Origin: Straminergon stramineum
Lineage: Eukaryota > Streptophyta > Bryopsida > Hypnales > Calliergonaceae
Reading direction: 5' to 3'
DNA: 64,000 nt
NCBI GenBank assembly: GCA_963920665.1
Contig: OY987271.1
Span: 14,325,350-14,389,349 of the forward strand
Made by a program: the position numbers and the translations under genes. Below are positions 1 to 11,847 of the stretch, piece after piece. Under the pieces are notes generated by a model that had not been told where the DNA came from, searched no databases, and saw only the letters and a program-made list of their open reading frames with translations. Within the stretch, counting starts at the first letter, position 1; every line of letters starts with the position of its first letter.

Positions 1-1
1 T

Positions 2-1864
2 CCCCCAGAGAATGGATTCATTCCAAGGGGGGTAAAAAGATACTCGGAAGGTGGTCTATCGAAAAAAACTACACAGGTTCGCGCACCACGAAACTATGAC
101 ACTTCGGACTCATCTACGGACAGCGACTCTGATGGATCTCATGTACCAATTGTAGTCAACCCTAGAACACAACAACAACATGCTAAAAAGAGGAGGGCTG
201 TGCGTGCAACTAATGAGGTTTTACTAGAAAATGTTGTGGAGGAATAGGTGCCACCTACTGACGAACCAACAATAGGAATTGTTGATGTTACAGCTGCTGC
301 AAACCGAATTCAGAGTTTGTTGACCGAAGTGAATGACAAGAATGCGGAATTGCATTCTTTATATGATGATGTCAACAAATTGAGGGAAGAAATCAAAGAG
401 AAGGACAACATCATCAATCAACAACAACTTGAGATGGAGGTACTTCGACACGCTCTTGAGGCAGCAACATTAACCAATGCTGGTCAGGATCCACGAGGGG
501 AAGCGCAAGGGCCTTCAAATAATTCTCAAATTCCATTGGAACATACAGAAGTTGGTGCAACAATGGGTACTCAAGAAGATTCATTGTCCTTCGAAGAATT
601 ACCCACGAATGTAGTTGCAGCAATACCAGTTGACCGAAGCACCCAACTGACAGACGCGCTTGCAAACAATTTGAGATTGAAAAATCAATTGCATGCGTTG
701 ATGGAGCAATATTACCAATGGAAGATGGCATGCATCTTTAGTGTTGACAGAACTAGGCAAATGGTGGAAGAATTCAAAAAAATAGACAACAATTACGGCG
801 CGAACAATCAAGAGAGGGTTTTTGGTTTGACATCGTGGGCCCTAGTGGATGATCTTTTCAATATGGATGAAATGACAACCATCAACATTGGTGGTGGACT
901 AACATCCATCGATTGGTCCAAACATGCTTGGGATTTCAAGAATGCAGTTGGCTCTGCCGTCGACCATCAAGGCAATCCATTACTACTATGGCCAAATCCT
1001 TCAACCTTCGTGCATGATGGAACTACATGTCCCATTTGTCTTAATCCATTTGGCCCAGAAGGTGGAATGCACCTAGGCACGTGTGAACATTTGTACCACC
1101 CATTCTACCTAATTAGCTTGATGATTATTCGCCGACGCTGTTCATTGTGCAAGGCTCCTTTCCATGAGCGCATGTATGAGTTGTTTGGATTAGTTCCCTA
1201 CATGCCACCGCATTGGGAATTCAATGCTGAAAATGCCCCTGATCATTCTCAAAAGTGGGGAACAGACTTGGTGTGGAGCTGGAAATTGAACATCCATTCG
1301 TTGGACAAACAAAACCTTTGTACCGAATGGGGTTGGGAAAGAGATCCGGCTCAAATTGTGGAGGTGTGCCACTACTTGGTTCCACTAAAGGACAACTTCA
1401 GCGAAGGAAGACGGAATTTCTTCTTCCAATGCTTCAATGGGCATTGGAACGAAGTTGAACAACACTTCCAATTTGGACCTCATCCTCGTGGATGGTTATG
1501 GGGCGTTGATGGAGTTCGCATTACTGACGGCAATGGGGTGCGGATGGGGGAAGACATTGGCATGCTAGACCCTGCTGAACTTGCACAACTATCAGAGTCA
1601 GAGTGGCGAGAAACCTTTCGAAATGAAGGGATGGACTATTTGTTAGAACAACATAGCCTGGGAACTCTCCAATGTCTTCAGAGCCTCAAACAATCACAAA
1701 TATTGAGGGCTATATTAGAGGAAGACGGACCAGCAAGGAGAACTCGATCTGCAGTTCGTAGACTTCATTTGGGCTCAGATGAAGACCTTCCAGTCCACGT
1801 CGGGACACATGACAATGAGGCTGGACCAAGTGGTAGTGCAAGTAGTCCAATGAACATTGACTAA
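2..1864 (+). pseudogene. RING-finger protein reading frame, probably transposon-related, with one in-frame stop
   Basis: The frame is open from base 2, meets one TAG at 245-247, then runs 538 codons to a TAA at 1862-1864. The part after the stop begins with GTG at 248, so no ATG marks a true start and the gene probably begins left of the window. Counting from 248, residues about 15-75 look like a coiled coil. A RING-type zinc site follows at C261, C264, C279, H281, H284, C298 and C301, but the expected eighth ligand is Y287. A Trp-rich segment of unknown function comes next, then a basic and acidic disordered tail. RING proteins usually act as E3 ubiquitin ligases, but a lost ligand makes activity doubtful. 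The upstream 81 codons are Ser/Asp-rich and end in a basic stretch. Nearby transposase and repeats suggest a mobile-element accessory gene. A host gene fragment is the alternative. Confidence 0.55.
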
Positions 1865-2100
1865 GTATAGTTTAGAGTGTTCTAGCTAATGAGCTTAGGT
1901 TTTCTTAGAAGACTTACTTTCCTAGCATTATATAGGCTTATATACTTTCCTACTTTATATTACACTATGCATATGAAATATATATGATTTTGTTTTGAAT
2001 GGTTTTGCCCAAATTGACTTCGTTTATTTTTTGCACATACCCATTTGAAACGACTTGTCGACTTCATACATATTAAAATTATTTATACCATGAAATGAAA
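1865..2100. other. 3' flank of the RING frame
   Basis: AT-rich sequence after the stop codon with no further coding signal. It may contain the 3' untranslated region. It grades into the degenerate repeat array that follows. Confidence 0.4.
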
Positions 2101-3660
2101 TGTCATTGAAATGGAGTAAAATTCATTCCCAATTTCCAATCAATGAATAAAATTAGGGAAGGACCATAAATGTCATTTAATAGGAAAAAAACACTTTTGA
2201 AATGTCATCAATGCAAAGGAAATAAGGAATGATGGAACCCCCCCCAAAATGGGATGGTAATGGTACATATTTAATTGCAAAATACTAAAATAGGCAAAGG
2301 AATGATGGAGAAAAGCAAAAAAATAGGGAAAGAATGATATACCAAAAAATAAATGGCATTGAGTTGGGATAAAATGATCTTGCAAATCAAGCCCCAAAAA
2401 ATTAGAATGGGTTTAGGGAATACAAAAATTAAATGCACTTGGGTTGAAATGGAGCAATTTGCTAATCAAGCACAAAAAAATTAGGAAGGGAATGATCAAT
2501 GAAAAAAAAATGGCATTGAGTTGGAAATAATTTAGGAAGAGAATAATAATGCCATTTAGTTTTTGTATGACTTGGGATGAAACAATTTTGCTAATCAAGC
2601 AAAAAAAATCAGAAAGGGAATGAATCCTACCAAAAAAATGGCATGGAAGTGTATTGTTATCCGAAGCACCCAAAATTGGGAAAGGTAAATGGGAATCATT
2701 AAATTGGGATGGAAATAGGTACATATCTAATAAAATGGTTACCAAAAAATGACCATAAAATAAAATTGAAAACTTTAAATTAGGGAAGGAAGTAAAATGT
2801 CTTTGAGTTAGAATAGGATTTAATAAATAAAAAAGTTAGTGAGAAAAATGAAATGTCATTGAATTGGATTAGGATTCAATGGGGATAAAATTTAGGTAAG
2901 GAAATGAAATGTCATTGAGTTGAAATAGGATTCAAATATTCAATGATAAAAAAAATTAGGTGAAGAAATGTAATGTCATTGAATTGGAATAGGATTTAAT
3001 GATAAAAACATTTAGGGAATGAAATTAAATGTCATTGAATTGGAGTAGGATTCATTTCCAATCAATGACGAAAACTAGGGAAGGGAAAGAAATGTCAATC
3101 CATTGGAATGTAAGTGCATTTTAAATGTTAATAAAAGCAAACAAATGTGAAAGAGATATGAAACAAATCTTATTATTGATTACCTATTTCTTCATATGAG
3201 AAATGGGAAGTGAATGGAAAGACTCCAATTTGGTACCATAAAAAACATTTATTATTGAGTTGGGATGGAAGAATTTTGCTAATGAGTAAAAAAAATAGGA
3301 AAGGGAATGATGGAATAAAAAAAAGCTTGCTTGAAGTTGGAATAAAAGAGTTTCAGGAATAAATGAAGGAAAAAAAATGGAAAGCAAAAAAAATAGGAAA
3401 GGAAATGACGCAACAAATAAATATTGGCATGGAGTTGGAATAAAAGAGTTTTAGTAATTAATGAAGAAAGAAATGGTGGAACAAAAAACAGAGGGCAAAT
3501 AGTTGAAATGGAAGTGTTTAAAGAGTTCATGAAGCCAAAAAGAAAATTGAATGATTTACAAAAAAATTAATGGCATTGAGGTGGGATGGAAGAGTTTTAG
3601 GAATGAAGCCCCCCAAGATAGGAAAGGGAATGATGGAATTAAAATTTCAAGTGACGTATT
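2100..3660. repeat. Degenerate ~80-base tandem array, copy A
   Basis: Purine-rich units recur roughly every 77-85 bases, each built around words such as GGCATTGAGTTGGGATGG, TTTTGCTAATCAAGC and GGAAAGGGAATGATGGAA. Units are strongly diverged. The stretch 2336-2700 matches 6360-6660 in the same order and register, so the two arrays share descent as a block rather than by independent expansion. The reading frames in it are low-complexity and not credible genes. About 210 bases of pyrimidine-rich spacer (3660-3868) separate it from the conserved module. Confidence 0.75.
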
Positions 3661-3867
3661 GAAGGCCTAGAATTTTTTTTAACCCCCTACTATTTCTTTC
3701 ATTTTAAACAAAATGAGGTTTTACCCTTTTATCTAGTACACTACATTTCCTAAATATTTCCTCAAAGTGTCCTAAACACTTTAGAATTTAGAGTCTTTTT
3801 TTTACACCCTAAACTATTTGTTGGTTCAAAGTAGTTTGAAGTGTTGCAAGAAGTAAGGAAAAACATT

Positions 3868-4660
3868 TCCCACCACAATGAAGGGGACATACTCTTCCAT
3901 GAAGTTTCTTCCAAATCTTAGTCAATGGAGCTCTTTATTTGGCATCTTGCTTTCATTGCCTTGTCGGAATCCAAAACAAGTTGTTGAGGCTATAATTAAT
4001 GGTTCCCCCGCTCCAAAAAAAGGAGGGACTGAAGAATGTCAAAGCCCAAGTGCATTTCAAAGTCCTGCCTCCTGTGCTGGACGAGCACGTCCACGCCCTG
4101 GAGTCCGCGCCCTGACTTCAAGTCCGCGCCCTAAAGTCCGCGCCCTAGCTTCAAGTCCGTGCCCTGGAGTCCGCGCCCTGGCTTCAAGTCCGCGCCCTGG
4201 AGTCCGCGCCCTAACTTCAAATCCACACTATGGAGTCTGTGATTCAACTGCGCTCTCTTAAGTTCCTCCGCCTCTGTGAATTGTCCGCCTTGAAGTCCGC
4301 ACCCTGCGTCCGTGCCCTGACACAGCCGATTCAACAAAAACATTTGTGAGAGAAAGCATTCTTGTCTCTCCATGAATATGAGGACTCTAAAGAAAGGTGT
4401 GACAACATTTAATGTTTCCCTCTTTCCATGAAAAGGGGGGACACCATCTTCCAAGACCATTAAATAGGAAGGAGGGATCCCATGCCTAGTGCATCCCCAT
4501 GTGCGCACCTACATTTATGTAGTGGAGTTTCGCCGTGGAGTCCGCGCCCTGAAGTCCGCGCCCTAACTTCAAGTCCCCGCCCTCACTTGGAGTCCCCGCC
4601 CTATGATGACGTCCACGCCCTGAGTAGCGCCATCGCAGTGAAGTTCCACCCTCCAACTTC
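3868..4660 (+). repeat. Conserved module plus GC-rich array, copy A
   Basis: Bases from about 3872 to 4260 are nearly identical to 7152-7480, apart from a few substitutions and a shorter array in the second copy. Both contain an ATG frame that runs into the GC-rich array. The array carries units of the form GTCCGCGCCCT, often paired as an 18-20-base spacing, at 4089-4315 and again at 4538-4625. In copy B the same module lies just upstream of a TATA motif and a transposase. Here no transposase follows, so this looks like a deleted or partial element end. Confidence 0.7.
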
Positions 4661-4697
4661 TTGAATTATTCTGACCAAGGGTTTCAAGAGTGCAGGA

Positions 4698-4718
4698 TTT
4701 AGGGTTTAGGGTTTAGGG
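4698..4718 (+). repeat. Interstitial telomere-like repeat, (TTTAGGG)3
   Basis: Three perfect tandem copies of the plant telomere heptamer TTTAGGG, followed by a broken fourth and one more TTAGGG about 20 bases on. It sits about 60 bases after the GC-rich array of copy A. Confidence 0.85.
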
Positions 4719-5929
4719 TTTATGCTTTGAGTTAATGGCTTAGGGTTGAATTAAATAACAAATAGATGTAGCAATTACCTTTAGAAAAGAACCCTTCTCA
4801 TGCATTCAATCAATATAACTTGTAAGTTCATGTGAAAATCAATTTCTTGTACCAATGATTCGTAATCATGGATTGGCATTCACAATCATTCTACTTCAAT
4901 TTAACTTGTACGTTCAATTAAGCAATAGTCCCTTGTACCAACTACTAGGTAATAAAAAAAACTTGAATCCCTTTACATTTTTTTTGTTTTTTTAACAAAT
5001 GGAAAGAACCATTGCATAAAAAAAAATACACAACAGGACAAGCCACAAAGGCTAGACAATGAAGAGATATGAGCAAAAACAAACAATCCCTTTATATTTA
5101 GAAGAAAATGTAACTTGTAATTTCTCGTTTCCGAAATAAATTTCTTTTAGTTAATATGCCTCAAATTGAATCCTTTATTATGAATGATGGATTTGAAGAA
5201 ATAAAACCTATGGGTTCATTAATAAAATTCATTCTATCAATTATTCCAAAAACCCTTATACCAAGCATTTTCAAATATTAGTCCCTTCACGTGAATCCAA
5301 AAGAATGGAAGATCTGAGCTTCCATTCAAAAACCATCCCTTGTAGCTATTTTCTTAGAGATGGTTCCCTTCCAAGTTATCCAACCCCCCAAAATGGCATT
5401 GACTTCAAATGTAAGTGCTTTGAAATTCAATGCCCATAACGAGGGATGGGGTCATCCAAACTTTCGTAAATTTAATTTCAGTATGATTCAAAACTTTAGT
5501 TACAAGTTACAATGTTTGAGCCTAAGGGCCTAAATCCCAAACACAAATACTTGAATTTGATTTTTTGCTAAAATATAATTCTAGCAAAGAAAAACGGGGA
5601 GAAAGAAATCCAAGGAAGAGAATTCGAGGCAAGCAAGGAATCCAAGGGTAGGATCCGATGTAAGGCCCTACAATTCTATTTTATACAAAGTTGGGACCTA
5701 AATGGATAGGAATTTTTTTTTAACTATTTTCCTTTTTATTAAAGAGTCTTTTGCCCCATGTACCATAAACAAATGGGTTAAATTTTTCTACTCAAGATTT
5801 AATGCAAAGTATCCATTGTCATTCTTGATTTTCTAATGCATGTGATGGCCTTTAACTTCATATTTTTTTATTATCTATTTTTTTATGACATGTGAAGAGA
5901 ATGGAAATGTATTGTAATAAAATTTATCA
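4719..5929. other. AT-rich spacer between repeat modules A and B
   Basis: No credible coding frame. Sequence is AT-rich with short homopolymer tracts and no clear terminal repeats. Confidence 0.5.
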
Positions 5930-7140
5930 TTGAGTTGGAATGGAGTTGGGATGGAGTGACCCTAAAGATTTAATGCAAGGTGTCGATTGCCAATGTTGAT
6001 TTTTTAATGCATATGATAGCCTTTATCCTCAATTTTTTTCCTTACCTACTTTGTGTATATGACATGCAAAGAGAATGGAAAGACTTCAATTTGATACCGT
6101 AAAAATAATTTATCATTGAGTTGGGATACCACAAAACTAAATGGCCTTGAGTTGGAATGTAAGAGTTTTGCTAATCAAGCCAAAAAAAATAGGGAGTGAA
6201 TGATATACGAAAAATAAAGTGCATTGAGGTGGGATGGAACAATTTTGCTAATCAAGCCAAAAAAAACTAGGGAGGGAATGATATACAAAAAATAAAGGGC
6301 ATTGGGATGGCATGGGATAATGTTGCAAATGAAGCCCACAAAAAATTAGGAAGTAAATGATATACCAAAAAATAAATGGCATTGAGTTGGGATAGAATAA
6401 TCTTGCAAATGAAACCAAAAAAAATTAGAAAGGGTTTAGGGAATACAAAAATTAAATCATTTCAATGGCCTTGGGGGAGTTGGGTCTTGGGTTGGAATGG
6501 AGCAATTTTGCTAATCAAGCCCAAAAAAACTAGGATGGGAATAATAATGCCATTTAGTTTTTGTATAACTTGGGATGGAACAACTTTCCTAATGAAACAA
6601 ATAAAATAGGAAAGGGAATTAATCCCCCCCCCCCAAAATGGCATGGAAGTGTTTAGGAATCCAAAGCCAAAAAAAATAGGAAAGGGAATGGTGGAACAAA
6701 AAATTAATGGCTTTGAATTGGGGTGGGAGAACTTTAGGAAATAAGAAAAAATGAAATAGGAAAGGGAATGATTCAACAAATCAAGATCGGCATGGAGTTG
6801 GAAGAAAACTAGAAAAGAGTCTTGCTAAATAATGAAGCAAAACAAAATAGAAAAGGAGATGATTCAACAAATAAAAAAAAGAACAATGAATTGGGATGGG
6901 AGAGTTTTAGGAATGATTCAAAAAAATAGGGAAAGGAATGATGGAACAAAAAATGAACATTTGGCTTTGAGTTGGGATGGGAGTGTTTTAGGAACAAAAT
7001 AGAAGAAAGAATGATTCAACCAAAAGAAAAAAATTAGTATAAGTTGGAATGTGAGAGTTTCAAGAATGAAGCCAAAAATATGTGAGAGAGAATGATCCAA
7101 ATGCAAATGAATGGCATAGAGTTGGGATGGGAGAGCTTTG
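5930..7140. repeat. Degenerate ~80-base tandem array, copy B
   Basis: Same word set and block order as the array at 2100-3660, shorter overall. It contains a run of C at 6622-6633 and leads directly into the conserved module at about 7150. The array and the module are duplicated together. Confidence 0.72.
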
Positions 7141-7149
7141 CTAACATCT

Positions 7150-7655
7150 TTCACCACAATGAAGGGGACATGCTCTTCCATGAAGTTTCTTCCAAATCTT
7201 AGTCAATGGAGCTCTTTATTTGGCATCTTGCTTTCATTGCCTTGTCGGAATCCAAAACAAGTTGTTGAGGCTATAATTAATGGTTCCCCCGCTCCAAAAA
7301 AAGGAGGGACTGAAGAATGTCAAAGCCCAAGCGCATTTCAAAGTCCTACCTCCTGTGCTGGACGAGCACGTCCACACCCTGGAGTCCGTGCCCTAGCTTC
7401 AAGTCCGCGCCTTGGAGTCCGCGCCCTAACTTCAAGTCTACACTATGGAGTCTGTGATTCAACTGCGCTCTCTCAAGTTCTTCCGCCTCTGTGAATTGTT
7501 TGCCCTGGAGTCCGCGCCCTGACTTCAAGTCCCCGCCCTACCTTCCTATTCGCGCCCTGATGCCAGGGATTCAAGTGTGCGTCCCTGCCCTACACTTTGG
7601 GAATGAAGACGTCCGCGCCCTGCTGCCACGCACATCGGTGAAGTCCACGCCCCTA
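7150..7655 (+). repeat. Conserved module plus GTCCGCGCCCT array, copy B, upstream of the hAT transposase
   Basis: The first ~330 bases match copy A almost exactly. GTCCGCGCCCT-type units, with variants, are scattered from about 7366 to 7655, all in the plus orientation. The array ends about 15 bases before a TATA motif, so it occupies the position of an upstream promoter or of transposase-binding subterminal repeats. Binding of subterminal motifs by the BED finger is known for hAT elements such as Ac. That this array does so is inference. Confidence 0.7.
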
Positions 7656-7666
7656 CATTCCCTAAG

Positions 7667-7673
7667 TATATAA
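7667..7673 (+). promoter_or_regulatory. Probable TATA box of the transposase gene
   Basis: TATATAA followed by an A-rich stretch, immediately downstream of the GC-rich array and about 260 bases before the transposase ATG at 7935. Position and context fit a core promoter with transcription starting near 7700. Confidence 0.6.
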
Positions 7674-7934
7674 AGAAAAGGAAGACCCGGCATTCCCCAC
7701 ATTTGTCACCTAGCCTCTATCTCTTGGACTTCAATTCATTTTGAGCTCCTTGTGAGTCTACTTGGGTGGCAAATGGCCCTAGTTTGCTGCTGAGGTGATG
7801 TCAAAATCAGTTCAAGCAGTGGATTAGCGCTAACTGCTGTTACTGATACTTTGTTCGGTATATCTACGATCTTTTTAACTTCAATACGAAGGAGGAGGAA
7901 GACATTTGAAATTATTTGTGAACGGTTGAACGCA

Positions 7935-10900
7935 ATGGCAAGTCAAAGGAAGCAGACCAAGGAATGGGAACCATGGCTGAACTTTACGGAGAATGGGATT
8001 AAGGTGACTTGTGTTTTCTGTGCTGGGACCTTCAATTACAAACGTGAGCGTGCTTTTGCACATTTCGGATATGGCTCAAAATCGGAGAGGTCAATTTGTC
8101 GAAGTATGCCTTGTCATATGCGACATAGATTTGCCAATTGTACAGGTTTTGTCCCGCTACGAATGGATGTCGAGGACATGTATGAGGGAGAACCAATTCA
8201 AAGTGCGCCATCTAGAGCAACTGCACGTGCAAGTTCAGGTGAAGCTACTGAAAATGAGGTGACGGGTGGGATCAATGGTGGGAGAGCGGAAGAAGGGGCA
8301 AACGTTTCAGAAGGAAATGATATTCTACAAACGTCATATAGTCTTGCTGGATCGAATTCTACGAGATCTGGATCACTACGTCAGCAGCGCATGGCGGACG
8401 CATTCAACATTGCAAAGAAGAAGGAGTTGGATGAGAAGTGGGCAAGTTTTTTCTATGAAGCGAATGTGCCATTTAATGTGGCAAGGCATCCAGCCTTCAT
8501 TGAGGCTGTAAAGGCAACCTCACAGGCAAGGTTTGAATATAGTCCACCTTCTTACCATTAGTTTAGGACTAATTTAATTGAACCGAGGAGGTTGCAAATT
8601 GAGAAGTAGATTCAAGAGAAGGTTGGATTTGCTGTTAAGCACTATGGGGTGTCGATATGCACCGATGGTTGGGATGATGTCAATCGGAGGCCCCTCATGA
8701 ATGTGATGATGTCATGCCCTGCAGGTGATGTATTTTGGGGGTCAATTGATACTACCTCGCAAAAGAAAACAATGCACTACATAGCGGACCAAATGAAAGT
8801 GTACATTGAGAAGGTGGATCCCAAATATGTGACACAAGTGTGCATAGATAATGCAGCAAACATGCTTGGGGCATTGCAAGACATCACTCGAACACATCCG
8901 CACATTTTTGCGCAAGGCTGCATGGCACATGCACTGGATCTCATGTTGGAAGATTGGGCCAAAATCTAGGAATTTTCGGATTTAATTGCCAGGGCAAAAA
9001 GATTGTGCCGATACATTTGAAACCATCATGCAACCATGTCGGTTTTCCGTGAGTTGAGTCCGAATCTGCAACTCGTAGTGCCTAGTGAAACCCGCTTCGC
9101 TTGTAATTTCCTCATGTTGCAGCGATTGGTGAAACTCAGAGGAGTCTTGGAGCGGTTAAATAACCACCTGCGTGTTCTAAATTACTTTGATACCCTACGG
9201 AACGAACAAAATGGACCGCAGGTAGCTACTGCTTCACGTAATGTCAAAAGAACCATTCAAGATGTGGCTTTCTGGCAACGATGTGTGAATTACGTGTACA
9301 TGACTGAAGACGTATTGAAGGCTTTGCGTGTGTTTGATGGACGAGAACCAGCCATGGGTCGGGCGTGGCTCGTAATGCACAATTTACGAGGGCACGTGTA
9401 TTCTTTAAGAGAACCACCTTTCAACTTACGTGATGACATAGCAGTCATTTTGGAAGCATCTTTCAATGAAAGATGGAACATGGTTTTTGAAGATACACAC
9501 TACGCTGCGGCCCTTTTGAATCCATATCTCTTGGATAATGTGGTGCTCAGGGTGGATGGAACTGCCCTACGTGCATTGTATAGAGTCATCCGCAAGATGG
9601 CAGATTCAGTGGGTGTGAATTTCGATGATGTGTTGGCGGAATTAACAGAATTTGAGGAGGGTAGTGGACCGTACAGTCCAGCTATGACACCCAACATCCG
9701 TGTGACACAAATGCTTCCCCACCAATGGTGGCACAGGATTGGAGATCGAGCTCTTTCAAAAATTGTTGTGTGTCTTTTATCCCTCACGTGTTCTGCTAGC
9801 TCTTGTGAAAGGAATTGGAGTATGTATTCCTTTGTTCACAATAAGGTCCGAAATCGATTAGCCCCCGAAAAGGCAAAGTCATTGGTATATATTTATACCA
9901 ATAGTCGTGTACTTCGACAGCGACCAGGAGCCGATCCAGTTCATTAGTATGATGCAAATATGTACTCGGAGGATTCCGATCCAGATGCCCTTGGTCCGCT
10001 CCCGACGAATGAACGCAATCGGGAATTCGATGCAATGCAAACAGAGGAAGAAGAAGAGGTTGATGGAGAAGCCTACGTAGCACCTCAAGAGTATCCGGCA
10101 AACCCAGATCTTTGGAGGCGAGGAGCTGATCACCTCGAGGAAGCAAGGAACTACTATAGAGATGTTGACGATGGAGAGGAGGAACTCCTTGATGGTCGTT
10201 GGGGTCCTTGGGGGCCACCCATTCCACCCAATCCATGTCGCAGCCCTTCACCTCCACTTCCTCAAAATGAAGGGATCATTGAAGTCCCCGCTTTGTCGTC
10301 TTCTTTAGAGACCAACAATCCAAATGACGATAATGTCGATGATGGTATTTCCCATAACAACAACGACGATGATGACAACCTCCCTCCAGGAAATGGCGGT
10401 GGAAATGAAGATGGCGACGTAAACAGGGGGAAGAATGCAAATCCAAACTGTGGAGGATCTTCTCACAATCGAGATGGCAATACAAGGCCTATAGGAGTGG
10501 GGCCATCAACTCGAAACATTAGAGCTATTCAAGGACATCATGACAGAAACGTTAGAAATGCAAGAGTGGCACGCCCTATTGCAAGAAACCAACCAACTGG
10601 TAATGTGAGAAGGCCTTTTGATCCAAAGCATGTGGACCCTAATGATGTTTTTGCATTTGTAGAACCACCAGAAGACCTTGCCCGTGTACCCGCTACAGTT
10701 GAGGGCCATCCTACTATTTCTGATCAAGGTATACAAACACCACATTCCATAGACCCATCTTCAGTAACAAATTCCAATGCCATTCGAAGACCTTCTCCAG
10801 CAGGGTTAGGCTCTCTAGGGAATGTTGATTTGACTCTGCAAAGCGTTTTACGTGGTACTATTGGTGGTAGACCACCTATGGCCCCTCGGCCCCCCGTTCG

Positions 10901-11441
10901 TCATGAACTAGGTCAATATCAACAAGGCCGTGGACAAACCAAAGGTCGTGGAAGGGCTGGAGGCCGTGGAGGAAGTAGAGGCCATGGACGAAGAGAAGGT
11001 CAACATATTGGAGAAGCATCATCATCAAGGCCTACTAATCATCTACTCCTTGGAATTGGGGCAAGAGATCCAAATAGGGTGATAGAACCGTTCCTAAGTA
11101 CATACGTACCAGGACCTAGTAGGTCAACCCCGGCATTTGTTGTTCCAACAATTCCAGGTGGACCCACTATAAATTCTGATGCAGAAGACCCCAACGCACA
11201 ACGACATAAGAGGTTCAAGCGCAAACATAGTCAAGGTCAAACTACAATAGAACTTCAAAATGAAAACTCGGAAGTTGAGGGACATTGGACCACAGACAGT
11301 GGTGAAGCAGAAGATGAATATGATAACAACGAAGATGCGAATGATGAGGCACCAGAGGATGATGATGTTGTTGTTTGAGATGCTAATGTAACGGATCCAA
11401 GTGCCCAAGAAGTTCGTAGGTCGAGTCGTTTGAATAATTGA
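7935..11441 (+). pseudogene. hAT-superfamily transposase with long RGG/acidic C-terminal extension, six in-frame stops
   Basis: One frame carries the whole protein from ATG 7935 to TGA 11439-11441, about 1,168 codons, with no frameshift. It is broken by TAG 8559, TAG 8607, TAG 8967, TGA 9018, TAG 9945 and TGA 11376. Order of parts: a BED-like zinc finger near the start (7960-8120, with the CVFC pair); a DUF659-type region (8650-8960) holding the TDGWDD and IDNAANM acidic motifs and the C-x2-H of GCMAHALDL; and a C-terminal dimerisation region (9780-9910) with CERNWS and a following basic segment. Typical plant hAT proteins end about here at 650-750 residues. This one continues for about 480 residues that are Asp/Asn/Glu-rich, with a Gly-Arg box at 10920-11010. 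A TATA motif and GC array lie upstream. The element is probably dead, though the frame stays otherwise clean. A transcribed protein using fewer of these segments is not excluded. Confidence 0.88.
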
Positions 11442-11847
11442 GGTTATTGAGTTGCATCGATGGTAGATCTCGGGTCTTTAAGAGTTGAAGAGAATTGTAG
11501 CAATTGGAAGAAAGATGGACGAGAAGCCAAAGGAATGTCTTAGATAACATATGAGAAAGTGAGTGTATTTTGGAAGTATAGATTCATTGTATTGTTATTG
11601 TACTTTGCAATGCATGAATTTTATAAACAGTTTTGGTTATCACAAACATTGCAGCCTACTAATATTTCTTTTCTGTATGTTTGTATTTGACGGGCATGTT
11701 GGAAACATTGGTGAGTGCAATCATGTAAAATATATTGCAGTTACTAGTTCTTTTTAATGCAGTGGGGTCTCCCATTTGTTCAAAAAATAAATTTATATAT
11801 ATATATACATATACTGGAGAACACATAAGTAAAATCCACCATTTCCC
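11442..11847. other. 3' flank of the transposase
   Basis: AT-rich, without a credible coding frame. It contains a short (TA)n tract near 11795-11812 and leads into the GC-rich repeats. Confidence 0.45.

Noticed and set aside
2413..3530. Phe/Leu/Ser-rich minus-strand frames in the degenerate arrays
   Set aside because: They are translations of the purine-rich ~80-base repeat read backwards, and are low-complexity.
3878..4261. 127-codon frame conserved in both repeat modules (also 7138-7494)
   Set aside because: Conservation follows the DNA duplication. Most differences between the copies change the residue, and the second half is only the translated GTCCGCGCCCT array, so there is no sign of selection on protein.
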